Shown here: positions 11,576 through 21,307 of the stretch, piece after piece
Layout: each line of letters begins with the position of its first letter
Position numbering within the stretch: the stretch's first letter is position 1
DNA from: Pyropia yezoensis
Taxonomy: Eukaryota > Rhodophyta > Bangiophyceae > Bangiales > Bangiaceae
NCBI GenBank assembly: GCA_009829735.1
Contig: CM020618.1
Coordinates: 30,666,894-30,730,893 of the forward strand
DNA: 64,000 nucleotides
Direction of reading: 5' to 3'
The notes under the pieces: model-generated
Told to the model about the DNA's origin: nothing
Seen by the model: only the letters and a program-made list of their open reading frames with translations
Database searches by the model: none
Translations under genes and position numbers: made by a program

Positions 11576-11759
11576 TAGCTCCCTCCCTAGTCCGGCACGT
11601 CCTCGGGCCGAACCAGGTGCCACCGTGCACAGCCTCGAGCACGTCCACACCGGTGCCGAGGTCGAGCGTCTTCACCCCGGTTACGACCACCTGCTCCGAT
11701 TCTGCCCCCCCCTTCTCTCCTTCACCTTGGCCCTCTCGTTCCCCCGGAGTCTGGACGTC

Positions 11760-13877
11760 ATGTCCAGTTCCGAGATCCAAGCTGGGTCCGTGGTTCCGGC
11801 GGCGAGTGTTGCGGAGGAGAACTCGGGTAGTCGCGCCCCTCTCCTGCCTCCGGTTCCTCGGGTGTCGATGTCGGCGCCGGTCGCCACGGCGGGGACGGAT
11901 CGGGTTCCCCCGGCTTCTGTGATGCACCCGGTCGAGACCCCCCCGGTGGGTCTCCCGGAGATGCTTCTTGGGCAGGACCCTCTGGCGGCCCGGCGTTACT
12001 CCACGGTGGTCGGCAACGCCGGCGCGGCCCAGTGCCAGCAGGATTGCTTGGACCTCTGGCGCAAGGAACTCCAGCGCGGGGTCTTGACAGAGATGGATAA
12101 GGCTCGTCCTCACACGGCGGACCAGATGCGCCTGGCACAAGACCGCTCCCAGAGCTTCTCGGGTTCCTCTTGGGTTGCTCGTCTGGAGGATCTCCCCTTC
12201 GCGCTGGTGCTGGATCTGCCCTTGACCGAGCGTCGCGTGTCCGCGTCCGTTCTCCGGTGGCCGGAGGAGGAAGGGTACGTCCACCGGGCGCTCAAGGTCT
12301 GGGACGAGGCGCTCAAGGGGTCGGGGAGCCTGAACTGCGACCCCCGTCCGAGCATGGTCGCTCTGGAGCCGCCTTTTCTGACTCGGAAGTACTCCAAGTT
12401 GTCACCGGCACGGGAGCAAGGCGAGCGACGCGGCCGTCAGCGTGACTTCCTCGTGAGCTGCAGTCATCAGGAGTTCTGGAAGCTGGATAAGGCTAACCGG
12501 GCGGCGTACTACCCCAAGGTCATCCCGCAGCAGCAGGAAGTCGAGATCCCGGTCGGGTTTGCTCCTTCCAGCATCCCCTTCACCTGGTACTTCTTGGACG
12601 CCTTGACTCAGGCGTCGATCAAGGGCTTCTTCCACTCGATCCCGTACATGATGTACACGTCCGAGATGACAGTCTTGGCGGCCAACCACTGGCTTCACGA
12701 GGTCTTGGTGTCCAACCGGCTTTGGTTTCTCCCTGACCTCCTGATGGTCTGGATTGTCGACAAGTTGACCGTCGACTTCCTGTGCAGCCAGGACGAAGAG
12801 TACAAGGGGCTCTTCCAGGCGATGATTGACTTCCGGCGTCTGGTGCCGGTGCATGACCGGAACTTCTTGAACGCGATTGCCGACCAGAACCGCCCGCGTC
12901 GGGATGGCTTCGGTTGGGCGCAGGTGGTCTACCAGTCTTCTCCGGCCAAGGTGCAGCTGGCGACGCCGCTTCCGGCGTGGCCGCAGCTAGGTAGCTTTCC
13001 TGCCCCGGCCGCCCTTGATCTTCTGCCAGTTGGGCCGCCGGTGCAGGAGTCGGGATGGGCCGCGGCGGTCGGTCAGGCGTCTGCGGCGGCTCCGCTTCCT
13101 CCTGTTGCACCTGTCGCCCCGGTGGCCTCGCCTGAACCGTCGCCGGCGCGTTCACGCCCTGTTCCGGCTGTGCCGGTACTTCAAGCTCCTCCGGCACCGC
13201 GCCTGTCTGCGGCGAGTCTGGGGGTGACCGTGCGGTCGCCTACCACTCCGGCCGCTCCGCCTCGGACGCCTTCTTCCAACGCCGGCGGCGCTGTGCCTCC
13301 GCTGGAGTTGGGTACTCCGGTTTCGGGGGCCGTTGTGGACCGTCCGGTGGTGTCATCCTCGGGGCGGTTCGAGATTCCGGCGCCGACTCTGCGCCTTACC
13401 CGCTTCCGGGTGCCTGACTGGTACCTGAACCAAGGTGGCCCGACATGCGACCAGTACGACGTCGGTATGATTGAAGACCAGCTGGGTCGTCTTCCGGTGC
13501 AGGTTGAGGGCGTCGGGTCTTCCCTGGTGCTGGGCACCTACGCCAGCGTCTTGAACAACGTGGTTGACCGGGTGTTTGCTTGCGCGGACAGCGGCCAGAT
13601 GTCGAACAGCCCGGTGGTTGGCGAACTTCTGGCGACCTTGACGCGGCATGGCTTGGCCCAGCAGTGGTCAGAAACCTTCACTGGCTTCCAGGGGCGCCGA
13701 CGGGCATATCTGGATGAGCGGGAGCCCCCGGCAACTACCGGTACTACTCCGATGGCGTCATACCGGGATGCACCGCGTCCACCGCACTACGTCATCCCGT
13801 CTTCCTCCGGTTCCCGTCGTGCCGCGGAGGCAGCGCTGGAGGACACTCCCGCGGCTCAGCGTCCGCGCCGGGAGTAG
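11760..13877 (+). CDS. Antisense ORF between pol and the 3' LTR
   Basis: A 705-residue ORF on the strand opposite gag-pol, starting MSSSEIQAGSVVPAASVAEE. The frame is open back to 11568 inside the LTR, but the Met at 11760 is the better start. The first third is Ser/Pro/Val-rich. Residues of about 100-370 look like a folded globular domain (WKLDKANRAAYYPKV, GFFHSIPYMMYTSEM, LWFLPDLLMVWIVDKL). A Pro/Ala-rich linker and another ordered segment follow. I recognise no domain. Antisense ORFs at this position are known in some plant Gypsy elements, but similarity to them cannot be judged here. It is treated as part of the element. Confidence 0.7.
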   Translation: MSSSEIQAGSVVPAASVAEENSGSRAPLLPPVPRVSMSAPVATAGTDRVPPASVMHPVETPPVGLPEMLLGQDPLAARRYSTVVGNAGAAQCQQDCLDLWRKELQRGVLTEMDKARPHTADQMRLAQDRSQSFSGSSWVARLEDLPFALVLDLPLTERRVSASVLRWPEEEGYVHRALKVWDEALKGSGSLNCDPRPSMVALEPPFLTRKYSKLSPAREQGERRGRQRDFLVSCSHQEFWKLDKANRAAYYPKVIPQQQEVEIPVGFAPSSIPFTWYFLDALTQASIKGFFHSIPYMMYTSEMTVLAANHWLHEVLVSNRLWFLPDLLMVWIVDKLTVDFLCSQDEEYKGLFQAMIDFRRLVPVHDRNFLNAIADQNRPRRDGFGWAQVVYQSSPAKVQLATPLPAWPQLGSFPAPAALDLLPVGPPVQESGWAAAVGQASAAAPLPPVAPVAPVASPEPSPARSRPVPAVPVLQAPPAPRLSAASLGVTVRSPTTPAAPPRTPSSNAGGAVPPLELGTPVSGAVVDRPVVSSSGRFEIPAPTLRLTRFRVPDWYLNQGGPTCDQYDVGMIEDQLGRLPVQVEGVGSSLVLGTYASVLNNVVDRVFACADSGQMSNSPVVGELLATLTRHGLAQQWSETFTGFQGRRRAYLDEREPPATTGTTPMASYRDAPRPPHYVIPSSSGSRRAAEAALEDTPAAQRPRRE

Positions 13878-14022
13878 TAGTTGGAGGCAAGGAGGGTGAG
13901 GGTCTTGGGAGAAGCGAGGAGGGAAGAGGCGGAGAGAAGGATTGCCCGAGCGGGTGCTTGTTTTCCTTGATTGTCCCATGCTTGTATTGCGTGTTCTCCT
14001 TGATATAACCGTTCCCTTCTTC

Positions 14023-17016
14023 TCAATCCTCTTGTTCCGCATCCGTTGCGGATGAACTCGGCTCGTCCCGAGGGTCTTGGTTGGCCCCATCCTCTTGGTC
14101 CTCCTCCGAGTCCGACTCCAGAATCTTGCCGGCTCTGGCCACTGGAGTGCCCTCTATCCCGTTCCGTCGCGTGTAGGCACAGACATCCGCGATGGGTAGC
14201 CGGTTTGAGGGTTCCCAGGTATCATCTGCCGGGTTAAAACCGAACCAGCGTACTCGCAGGTACAGGCGTCCGTCTCTCCAGGCATGGTCCACAAACTTGA
14301 CGTAGACATATTCCCGGCCTTCTTCTTGGGATAGCCAGGGTACTGCGGCCCGCTTGCGCCGGGTCAAGTCCCGTTGGCTTGGCGGTATAGCTCGGGTGAC
14401 ATGGTCGCTGCTCACGCGGTCCGGGGAGCCATCCACGTCTAGAAGAAAGGTCCAACCGTCCGTATTCAGGATCTCATAAGGTCCATCCGTCTTCGAGTCC
14501 AGCTTCCCCCGGGTCTTGCTATGGTTGTCCACAAAAACCCAGTCGCCACCACCCAGTTCCTTGTTCTCTTCCCGAACGCCCTTGTCATAGCCCCGCTTGT
14601 ATCGCTCCTGGGTCTTCGAGATTAACTCCTTGACTCTTGGGAGCAGCAGCTTCAGTTGTTCCAGGAACTCATCCTTTGCCTTGGGACCTGACTTCAGTGC
14701 AGGCTGGAGACCATCTGGTATTCTTTCCAGGGAGAAGTTGGTCAGCCGCCTTGGGGTGACAAAGTCGAGTGGAGCGACTCCCGTTGTCCGGTGAACTCGG
14801 GAGTTGTAGGCTAGAGTGAGGACAGCCAGGAGCTCGTCCCAGTCTACTTGGTGCTCCTCCACGTAGTGCCGTAGCATGTCCACTAGGGTCCGGTTGAATC
14901 GTTCCACCTGGCCGTTCGTTTGCGGGTGGTACGTCGTGGTGTACAAGTTCTTGATGCCCATCAAGTCACAGACTCCTTGGAAGAACAGGGATGCAAACTG
15001 GGGACCGTTGTCGGTTAAGACGGAGTCTGGAGGGCCGTAGGCAGCTATCCAGTACTCGCAGAAGGCTGACGTGACATCCAGAGCCGTGATGGTCCTCAGC
15101 GGGATTGCTCGAGTGAACTTGGAGAACCGGTCACAAATGATGAGCAGGTATATGTTGCCACTGGATGTTTCAGGTAGGGGCCCCAGGATGTCCATGCTTA
15201 AGCTTGCAAAGGGCTCCGCCGCAGGGAATAGGCGTAGCTTAGAAGTCTTCTTCCTCTCGGACAACCGGTTCCTTGCACAAGAAACACAAGCCTCCAGGTA
15301 CTTATGGACGTCACTGGCCATGGTTTCCCAGTAATAGTGTCGTCTCATGGAAGCATACATCCGATTGATACCAGGATGTCCGGCCTGGGGAGACGAGTGC
15401 TCCAGGCGTAGGATGTCAGCTCGTAGGCCCCGGGGTACGTAGACTTGAGTGGCCCCATCGAAGGGTGACACCCGTACTAGGAGTCCGTCCGTAGACTCGG
15501 AGAAACGACTGTTCCGGTTCAGGTCCATTTGGTGGCGAAGCTCCAAGCATTGAGGATCCGTCAGTTGTGCCTCCAGCATCCGGTGAATAGTCACCGGTTG
15601 ATGAGCTTCAGGTGTCTCATACAGGGGAGCGTGCCAGCCACGTCCGACATTCGGGAGGATGAAGCAAGGTATTTCCTCCGGGATAGGACCGGTATCGGCT
15701 GCAGGAGTCTCCAGCCGGGACATGGTGTCGGCGCAGTGGTGCTCCCTCCCTGCTCTGGTGCACACCTTGTACTTGAACTCCGAAAGGCGTAGGCGCCACC
15801 GGGCGACCCTTCCTTGACTGCTGTCCATACATAGCAGCCACCTTAGGCTGGCGTGGTCCGTCCGGATGAGAAACTCTTGTCCTTCAAGATATGGCCGTAA
15901 CAGGAAGCAAGCCCAGACGACTGCCAAGCACTCGCGCTCGGTCGTGGAATAGTGTTTCTCAGCTGGAGTCAAGACGCGACTGTAGTAGCCTATCGGGAGG
16001 AAGTGCCCATCAGGTTGCTGCTGGAGTAGTGAGCACCCCACCTGGACGCCACAGGCATCAGTCTCCAGAACAAACTGGCCCTCCCGCTTGGGTAACGCCA
16101 GTATTGGAGTGGTGGTCAGGCGCTTCTTGAGCTCTTCGAAGGCCGCGGTCTGCTTCTCGTCGAACACCGGGAGTTGTGCGGGAAGCTTCTTGCTGGTCAG
16201 CTTGGTCAGTGGCCGGGCAATCAGAGCATAGTCCCGTACGAACCGGCGATAGACGTTGCACATACCCAGGAAGCTCTTGAGTTCCGTCTGGGTTTTGGGT
16301 TGCCGTGCATGCCGGAGGGCCTTGATGTTCTTCTCATTGACTCGGAGCTCCCCCGAACTCAGCACGTGCCCCAGATACTCCACCTCAGTCTCAAACAGGT
16401 GGCACTTCTCGGCCTTGAGGGTAACTCCAGCCTTGGACAGGAGGGCCAGGACCTCCCGAAGGTGCTCCAGGTGTTCCGCTGGGGTCTTGGAGAAAACGAT
16501 AATGTCGTCCAGGTAGACCAAACATGTTCTCCACCTTAGCCCGGACAGGATGATGTCGATGGCTCTTTGGAAGGTTGCCGGAGCATTGGTGAGACCAAAA
16601 GGAAGACGCTTGCACCGGAATAGTCCCAGGTGGCACGTGAAGGTGGTCTTGTCCTTGTCCTCGTCAGCCAGAGGGATCTGCCAGTAACCGGCATTCCAAT
16701 CCAGCGTCGAGAAGAGGGTGGCATCACCAAGAAAGTCGAGGCAATCATCCATCCGGGGTATCGGGTATACGTCCTTGACTGTCATCTCGTTCAGGCGCCG
16801 GTAGTCAACGCAGAAACGGAAGTGACCGCCGGTTTTCGGGACGACTACCACCGGGAAAGCCCACTCGCCATCAGACGGCTCGATAACATCCATCTTGAGC
16901 ATCTTGTTAACCTGCTTCTCAATCTCATCCCGGCGATGAGGTCCAGCCCGATATGGTTGCATGTGCACTGGTTTAGCTTCCGGCTTGAGTTGAATCCGGT
17001 GTAGAGTGGCGTCCAT
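14023..17016 (-). CDS. pol: pol: reverse transcriptase, RNase H, integrase, chromodomain
   Basis: 997 residues. In order: reverse transcriptase (FCVDYRRLNEMTVKD, active site YLDDIIVFSKT), RNase H (ETDACGVQVGCSLL and CADTMSRLETP), and integrase. The integrase has an HHCC zinc-binding region (HPGINRMYASMRRHYYW, CVSCARNR) and a catalytic core (MDILGPLPE, VLTDNGPQF). A C-terminal chromodomain follows (YVKFVDHAWRDGRLYLRVRW, then WEPSNRL). The domain order RT-RH-IN with a terminal chromodomain defines the chromovirus branch of Ty3/Gypsy. The chromodomain in that branch steers insertion to marked chromatin. Confidence 0.95.
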   Translation of the reverse strand: MDATLHRIQLKPEAKPVHMQPYRAGPHRRDEIEKQVNKMLKMDVIEPSDGEWAFPVVVVPKTGGHFRFCVDYRRLNEMTVKDVYPIPRMDDCLDFLGDATLFSTLDWNAGYWQIPLADEDKDKTTFTCHLGLFRCKRLPFGLTNAPATFQRAIDIILSGLRWRTCLVYLDDIIVFSKTPAEHLEHLREVLALLSKAGVTLKAEKCHLFETEVEYLGHVLSSGELRVNEKNIKALRHARQPKTQTELKSFLGMCNVYRRFVRDYALIARPLTKLTSKKLPAQLPVFDEKQTAAFEELKKRLTTTPILALPKREGQFVLETDACGVQVGCSLLQQQPDGHFLPIGYYSRVLTPAEKHYSTTERECLAVVWACFLLRPYLEGQEFLIRTDHASLRWLLCMDSSQGRVARWRLRLSEFKYKVCTRAGREHHCADTMSRLETPAADTGPIPEEIPCFILPNVGRGWHAPLYETPEAHQPVTIHRMLEAQLTDPQCLELRHQMDLNRNSRFSESTDGLLVRVSPFDGATQVYVPRGLRADILRLEHSSPQAGHPGINRMYASMRRHYYWETMASDVHKYLEACVSCARNRLSERKKTSKLRLFPAAEPFASLSMDILGPLPETSSGNIYLLIICDRFSKFTRAIPLRTITALDVTSAFCEYWIAAYGPPDSVLTDNGPQFASLFFQGVCDLMGIKNLYTTTYHPQTNGQVERFNRTLVDMLRHYVEEHQVDWDELLAVLTLAYNSRVHRTTGVAPLDFVTPRRLTNFSLERIPDGLQPALKSGPKAKDEFLEQLKLLLPRVKELISKTQERYKRGYDKGVREENKELGGGDWVFVDNHSKTRGKLDSKTDGPYEILNTDGWTFLLDVDGSPDRVSSDHVTRAIPPSQRDLTRRKRAAVPWLSQEEGREYVYVKFVDHAWRDGRLYLRVRWFGFNPADDTWEPSNRLPIADVCAYTRRNGIEGTPVARAGKILESDSEEDQEDGANQDPRDEPSSSATDAEQED

Positions 17017-17079
17017 CTTGCCCAGCTCTCCCGACCACAGGTGCCGATATTCCTGGAGAAGCTTCTCCAGTGCCTCCTT

Positions 17080-17982
17080 CTAGTCGGGAGGGACATTTTC
17101 TTGCTTGACTTTCGGCATCCCGGGTGGTGCTTGTTCGGGTTTCGGAGTAGCGCTGCCAGCCTGCTCTTGTTTCGGAGGTACGTCTAAGGCCGTCAAGTTG
17201 GATGCCAGTTCTTGTTGCAGGTTCAGGAGGTCTTCCTTGCTCATAGCACGGGCGGATCCCCGGTAAGGCTCTGCTGTACCAACTCGGGTGCCCTTGGCGA
17301 GGGTTATTGGCTTCCGGCTCACGTTGACGATGAGCACCGGGAACGGGGTGTGCCTTTCTACCTTCTTGTGATGTCCGTGGGCCAAGTATAACCGGTGTTT
17401 CGCCAGAAATCCCTTACGTCCGTAGATCAGGCATTGACCTGCAATCCGGGTCGTTACTTGAACCTTGGTCTCCGAGCGAGGAGGTAGGAGCACCGGTTTG
17501 AAGAGAGTCAAGGTAGAGGGTGGGATGCGTTCCCTCTTGCTCTTGGCTACACGAACCTTGGCGTCCAGATGCTCCAATACCGGTGACACAAACCCATGGT
17601 TGAACTGGACCTTCCCTTCTCCGGGTAGGATGCTCTTGACATGCTGCTTCTGGAAGTCCCAGCCTAGGATGAGGGGGACTGATAGGGTCTTGACTACTAG
17701 AAAGGGAAAAAGCATTGGTTCATTGTTGACATAGATGGCGACAGGAAGACGGCCAAGCGGTCGTAGGGTTTGACCCGAAGCGTCGACGATATGGGTCCGG
17801 GTAGGCGCTCTCCAGGCATGTCGACGCCAGCCCGGAGGTAACAGGTTCTCAGTGATGACGCTTGGTCCGGCTCCCGTGTCAACCACCGGCGTAACAGCTT
17901 GGGGGAGGCTATCCCCCACACGCATACGAGCATTAATCTTGAGGTTTTCTTTACGCAGGACGAGCAATGTCCCCTTGAACAA
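17080..17982 (-). CDS. Retrotransposon aspartic protease region
   Basis: A 300-residue ORF with the retropepsin-type active-site motif VDTGAGPSVI and a downstream hydrophobic strand, LILGWDF. It lies between gag and pol. Protease and pol share a frame and gag lies in another; the family is known to join such parts by frameshifting or read-through. The protease matures the gag-pol polyprotein inside the virus-like particle. Confidence 0.8.
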   Translation of the reverse strand: MFKGTLLVLRKENLKINARMRVGDSLPQAVTPVVDTGAGPSVITENLLPPGWRRHAWRAPTRTHIVDASGQTLRPLGRLPVAIYVNNEPMLFPFLVVKTLSVPLILGWDFQKQHVKSILPGEGKVQFNHGFVSPVLEHLDAKVRVAKSKRERIPPSTLTLFKPVLLPPRSETKVQVTTRIAGQCLIYGRKGFLAKHRLYLAHGHHKKVERHTPFPVLIVNVSRKPITLAKGTRVGTAEPYRGSARAMSKEDLLNLQQELASNLTALDVPPKQEQAGSATPKPEQAPPGMPKVKQENVPPD

Positions 17983-18110
17983 ACAGGGTGTCCAGGCGGC
18001 TACCGGTTGAGCGGGTAACTGCCGTCCTTTCTCCCGGCACGCAAGGGGAGAACAGGTAGAAGTACCCTGCCGTCGGAGATTCGGGAAGACACTTGGGGAG
18101 AGCGCCTGCC

Positions 18111-19994
18111 CTACTCGTTTCCCGGGTCCGAGGAGTCCTTAGAGGTTTCGGTCTCCAGGTCAAAGTCCGTAGGAGCTTCCCTTGCCAGAGCCTCCGTGAT
18201 GCTCTGTAAGGTTGCCACTCGGATTGCGTGTACCTGTGCCTGGTCCATCTTGGAGGGTGCTCGCCGGTCAGCCCAGTTGACCGCCTTTGCAAACACCAGT
18301 CCTTGACGCTTGAGTTTCTCCTGGAGGTCCTTGGGAATGGTCGGGCACTGGTAGGACATGTGATCCTCCTTCTGGCACAGCCAACAGGACCGGAACCGCT
18401 GGTTCTTGACTTGCTTGGGGGCGACCAGGGATGGTTGCTCCTTGGAAACGAAGCCGCCCCACTTGTCCCCTGACCCCATGGGTGAGGCCTCGCCAACTGC
18501 GAGTACCGGTACAGGGCTATCACCTCCCTTATACTTGTCGGGTCCGGGTCGAACTCGCGACAACGGCTTGGGAGTTGATACCATGGGAGCTTGGAGGGCC
18601 CTGGCTTGCCGGTACTTGCCCTGGGTGTAGGCCATCAACTGCTGGAAGGTATGTTCTTGATGTTCCTGGTTGTAGTTCTCCGCATCCACTTGAAGATATT
18701 CAGGAAGCCCTTCCGAGAAGATCATCTTGAGCCTGTCCTCAGGGTAAACGTTGCCACAAGCATCGCTCATCTCCCGGACACGACGGGCGAACGCCTCTGG
18801 AGTCCCTTGTCTTTCCATGGTTGCCCGGTTCAGCCTGCCGACTGCTTTACGCAGAGAGTCCGCGTCAGCGTAGTTGGACAGGAGCCAGTTGACCGCCTCC
18901 GGATAACTCGCGACGGTACGTCCGACATTGTGTCCGGCAGAGTCTGGTAGAATCTGTGCAAACCGCTGTTCCGCTTCTCCGGTCATGAAGTTAACCAGGA
19001 GGTAGAGAGCCTTGCCCTCGGACACATCGTTGTCATTGCATGCCTTGACAAACCGGCGCAGGAAGGCAAAGATAAGCGCCGGTCTCTTCCCGGAAAACTT
19101 AGGATGTCCCCCGAAGCTCGGCTGCATTCGCCGGTTCAGGGACGCCATCTTCTTGGCCATCTTCCGGGTGTAACCTTGGTCTTGGTTCTCCAGCCGGTAG
19201 TTACCCCAATACGTGACCTTGTTCAGGGTGGCATCTCCCACTTGGTGGGCAGGGAAGTCAAACTCGACTAGCCTGCGCCGGGTGGGACCGGGAGATGCAT
19301 CCCAATCATATCCCTCCTCAGAGCTGGAGGAACTGGTCTCGCTGGTGCTAGAGCGACGGCGATGACGCGGACGCCTTCGGCTGCTCCGGTTACCGGTCTT
19401 GGAGCTCCTCGCCCCATAGGATGCAAGGGGAGGAAAAGCTTGGCCGGTCCCAGGAGTCGAGGTCTCAGGGAGACCCGTAGAACTAGTCACAACGGTGCCT
19501 CTGGCATCGCTAGTGCCCACAGGAAGAGGTGTATACACCCAACTGCCACGTGTGGGTCCAGGAGTAAACACACCAGGGGCTATCCCTGGAGGTTGAGGAG
19601 TAGAACCGACAGGAGGGAGACGTCTGCTGCGAGCGGACTCAAACGCCGTTGACCCCGGGGTGGCTCCCACAGGAGGAACAGCCGGAGGAACGGGAGCAGG
19701 TGGTGCTTGGCCGCCTGTGGACTCCAGTCCGCTACCGGATGTCACACCCAGGTCTGCTTCACCCGTAGGGAGAACGCCGGGTTGGGCACCGTCCCCCGCG
19801 GTGACCAGGGATGCATCAAGGGACGCGGGGTCTACCCCTTCGGGCACCGTCGTGCCAGGGAGGGTAGCCATGTTGGTCTCTTGACAGCCACAGTCCAGTT
19901 GCCTGCGTGTCCAAAGATCGCCAGACCACAAGAGAGGGGTTGGAGAGCCAGGAATGGGATTCCCGTGAACGGGTGCAAATAATTCCCAAACCAC
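18111..19994 (-). CDS. gag: gag: capsid and nucleocapsid
   Basis: 627 residues. A Pro/Gly/Ser-rich N-terminus precedes the retrotransposon gag core at about 240-430, where the pattern ALIFAFLRRFVKACND and RMKMIFSEGLPEYLQ-like sequence is typical. A CCHC zinc knuckle follows (CWLCQKEDHMSYQC) and then a basic and acidic C-terminus. Gag builds the particle and packages the RNA. It is the first ORF after the right-hand (5') LTR. Confidence 0.85.
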   Translation of the reverse strand: MVWELFAPVHGNPIPGSPTPLLWSGDLWTRRQLDCGCQETNMATLPGTTVPEGVDPASLDASLVTAGDGAQPGVLPTGEADLGVTSGSGLESTGGQAPPAPVPPAVPPVGATPGSTAFESARSRRLPPVGSTPQPPGIAPGVFTPGPTRGSWVYTPLPVGTSDARGTVVTSSTGLPETSTPGTGQAFPPLASYGARSSKTGNRSSRRRPRHRRRSSTSETSSSSSEEGYDWDASPGPTRRRLVEFDFPAHQVGDATLNKVTYWGNYRLENQDQGYTRKMAKKMASLNRRMQPSFGGHPKFSGKRPALIFAFLRRFVKACNDNDVSEGKALYLLVNFMTGEAEQRFAQILPDSAGHNVGRTVASYPEAVNWLLSNYADADSLRKAVGRLNRATMERQGTPEAFARRVREMSDACGNVYPEDRLKMIFSEGLPEYLQVDAENYNQEHQEHTFQQLMAYTQGKYRQARALQAPMVSTPKPLSRVRPGPDKYKGGDSPVPVLAVGEASPMGSGDKWGGFVSKEQPSLVAPKQVKNQRFRSCWLCQKEDHMSYQCPTIPKDLQEKLKRQGLVFAKAVNWADRRAPSKMDQAQVHAIRVATLQSITEALAREAPTDFDLETETSKDSSDPGNE

Positions 19995-20083
19995 CGAAAA
20001 AGACAGAACAGGAACAACCCAACCGCTGCTCCCAAATGTCTCTTCTCAAACACTCCAATCATCCCCTGCTGCTCCACCAAGTA

Positions 20084-20591
20084 TGTGGTATAAAACTCGA
20101 TCTTCTCAGACACGTGTCAATATCCCTCGGGGGAAAGGGACAGGTAACACAGAAAGGGGAACTACGAGAATGGTATGCCTGTTGCCTCACGTGCCTGCTC
20201 GCAGAGCAAACAGATACGCACGGTAGTGCACACGGGGAAGAGGAAAGCAAACGCGCAGTTGTCTTTTTCCTGAGGGCGCGGGCCAAGGGCGCCTCGCTGT
20301 CCCTCTTAACGTGCATCTGGGGGAGCCTCGGCACGTTGGCCAGGTAGCCCCCCCATAACCCGAGTGGCCCCGACCCGAGTCTAACCTCGTCAGGTCGGGG
20401 GCCACTATCACTACTAAGTCTATTCCCACTCACTAATCTCACACTCAATTCTCTCAAATCAAGTCCCTCACAAGTATGCAAAAACCCATCAGCAATCCCT
20501 CTCTCACGTGTGGATAGCGTAGTCCACCGCATCCCAGTGCCGGGCACGGGCCACGGCCGCCAACCATCACCACACGGCGGCGTGTTCTGGC
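20084..20591 (-). repeat. 5' LTR of the Ty3/Gypsy element, end hidden by gap
   Basis: It matches 11005-11515 with about 99% identity and then runs into the assembly gap. Just inside it, on the minus strand, is the position of the primer binding site; I could not match that sequence to a particular tRNA. Confidence 0.85.
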
Positions 20592-20902
20592 NNNNNNNNN
20601 NNNNNNNNNNNNNNNNNNNNNNNNNNNNNNNNNNNNNNNNNNNNNNNNNNNNNNNNNNNNNNNNNNNNNNNNNNNNNNNNNNNNNNNNNNNNNNNNNNNN
20701 NNNNNNNNNNNNNNNNNNNNNNNNNNNNNNNNNNNNNNNNNNNNNNNNNNNNNNNNNNNNNNNNNNNNNNNNNNNNNNNNNNNNNNNNNNNNNNNNNNNN
20801 NNNNNNNNNNNNNNNNNNNNNNNNNNNNNNNNNNNNNNNNNNNNNNNNNNNNNNNNNNNNNNNNNNNNNNNNNNNNNNNNNNNNNNNNNNNNNNNNNNNN
20901 NN
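20592..20902. other. Assembly gap (311 N)
   Basis: Unresolved bases. The gap hides the outer end of the right LTR and the junction with flanking DNA. Confidence 1.
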
Positions 20903-21307
20903 CAACAGAGGCGCCACCGGTGAAGTGCGACGGGTGGGTCGACGGTGCGCGTGTCCAGGAGGGCCATGCCCTCCGTTGTGTGCCACTCCTGTGCTCGAAC
21001 TGTGATCATGAAATAATTTTGGCCATCCTCTCCCATCCCCGTCAAGATCGCACACCGCCTCGACACGTCGCTTTGTCGTTTAAATTAGACCTCTTCAGCA
21101 TGCGCGAGTGCGGCCGTCTCGCCGTCTGCGGGCCGTGTTCGCTTCTGTATTCGTCGCCCTTCCTGTCAGTTACTTTGCATGAGGGGGGCACCACGCGTGC
21201 CTGGACTATTCAAGGACGATGCAGCTCCCAGCTCCTCTCAGTGGGCGCGCTCAGGCGCAGTCGTGCCACGAACTCACTGGTTCGTAGATGCTCTTGCGGG
21301 CTGGGGC
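20903..21307. other. Non-coding flank right of the LTR element
   Basis: Moderately GC-rich sequence without a recognisable gene. It may continue the DNA into which the LTR element inserted, but no motif links it to the Helitron. Confidence 0.35.

Larger units (their letters stand above)
11005..20902 (-). mobile_element. Ty3/Gypsy LTR retrotransposon, chromodomain type, looks whole
   Basis: The element is read right to left. It has an LTR of about 571 bp at 11005-11575 and a matching LTR beginning at 20084. The outer end of the right LTR is hidden in the assembly gap 20592-20902, so the right boundary given is an upper limit. Inside lie gag, protease and reverse transcriptase-RNase H-integrase-chromodomain ORFs, plus a long antisense ORF. 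All are long and open, so the copy looks whole. The visible parts of the LTRs are about 99% identical, which points to a recent insertion. The target-site duplication cannot be checked because of the gap. Confidence 0.9.
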
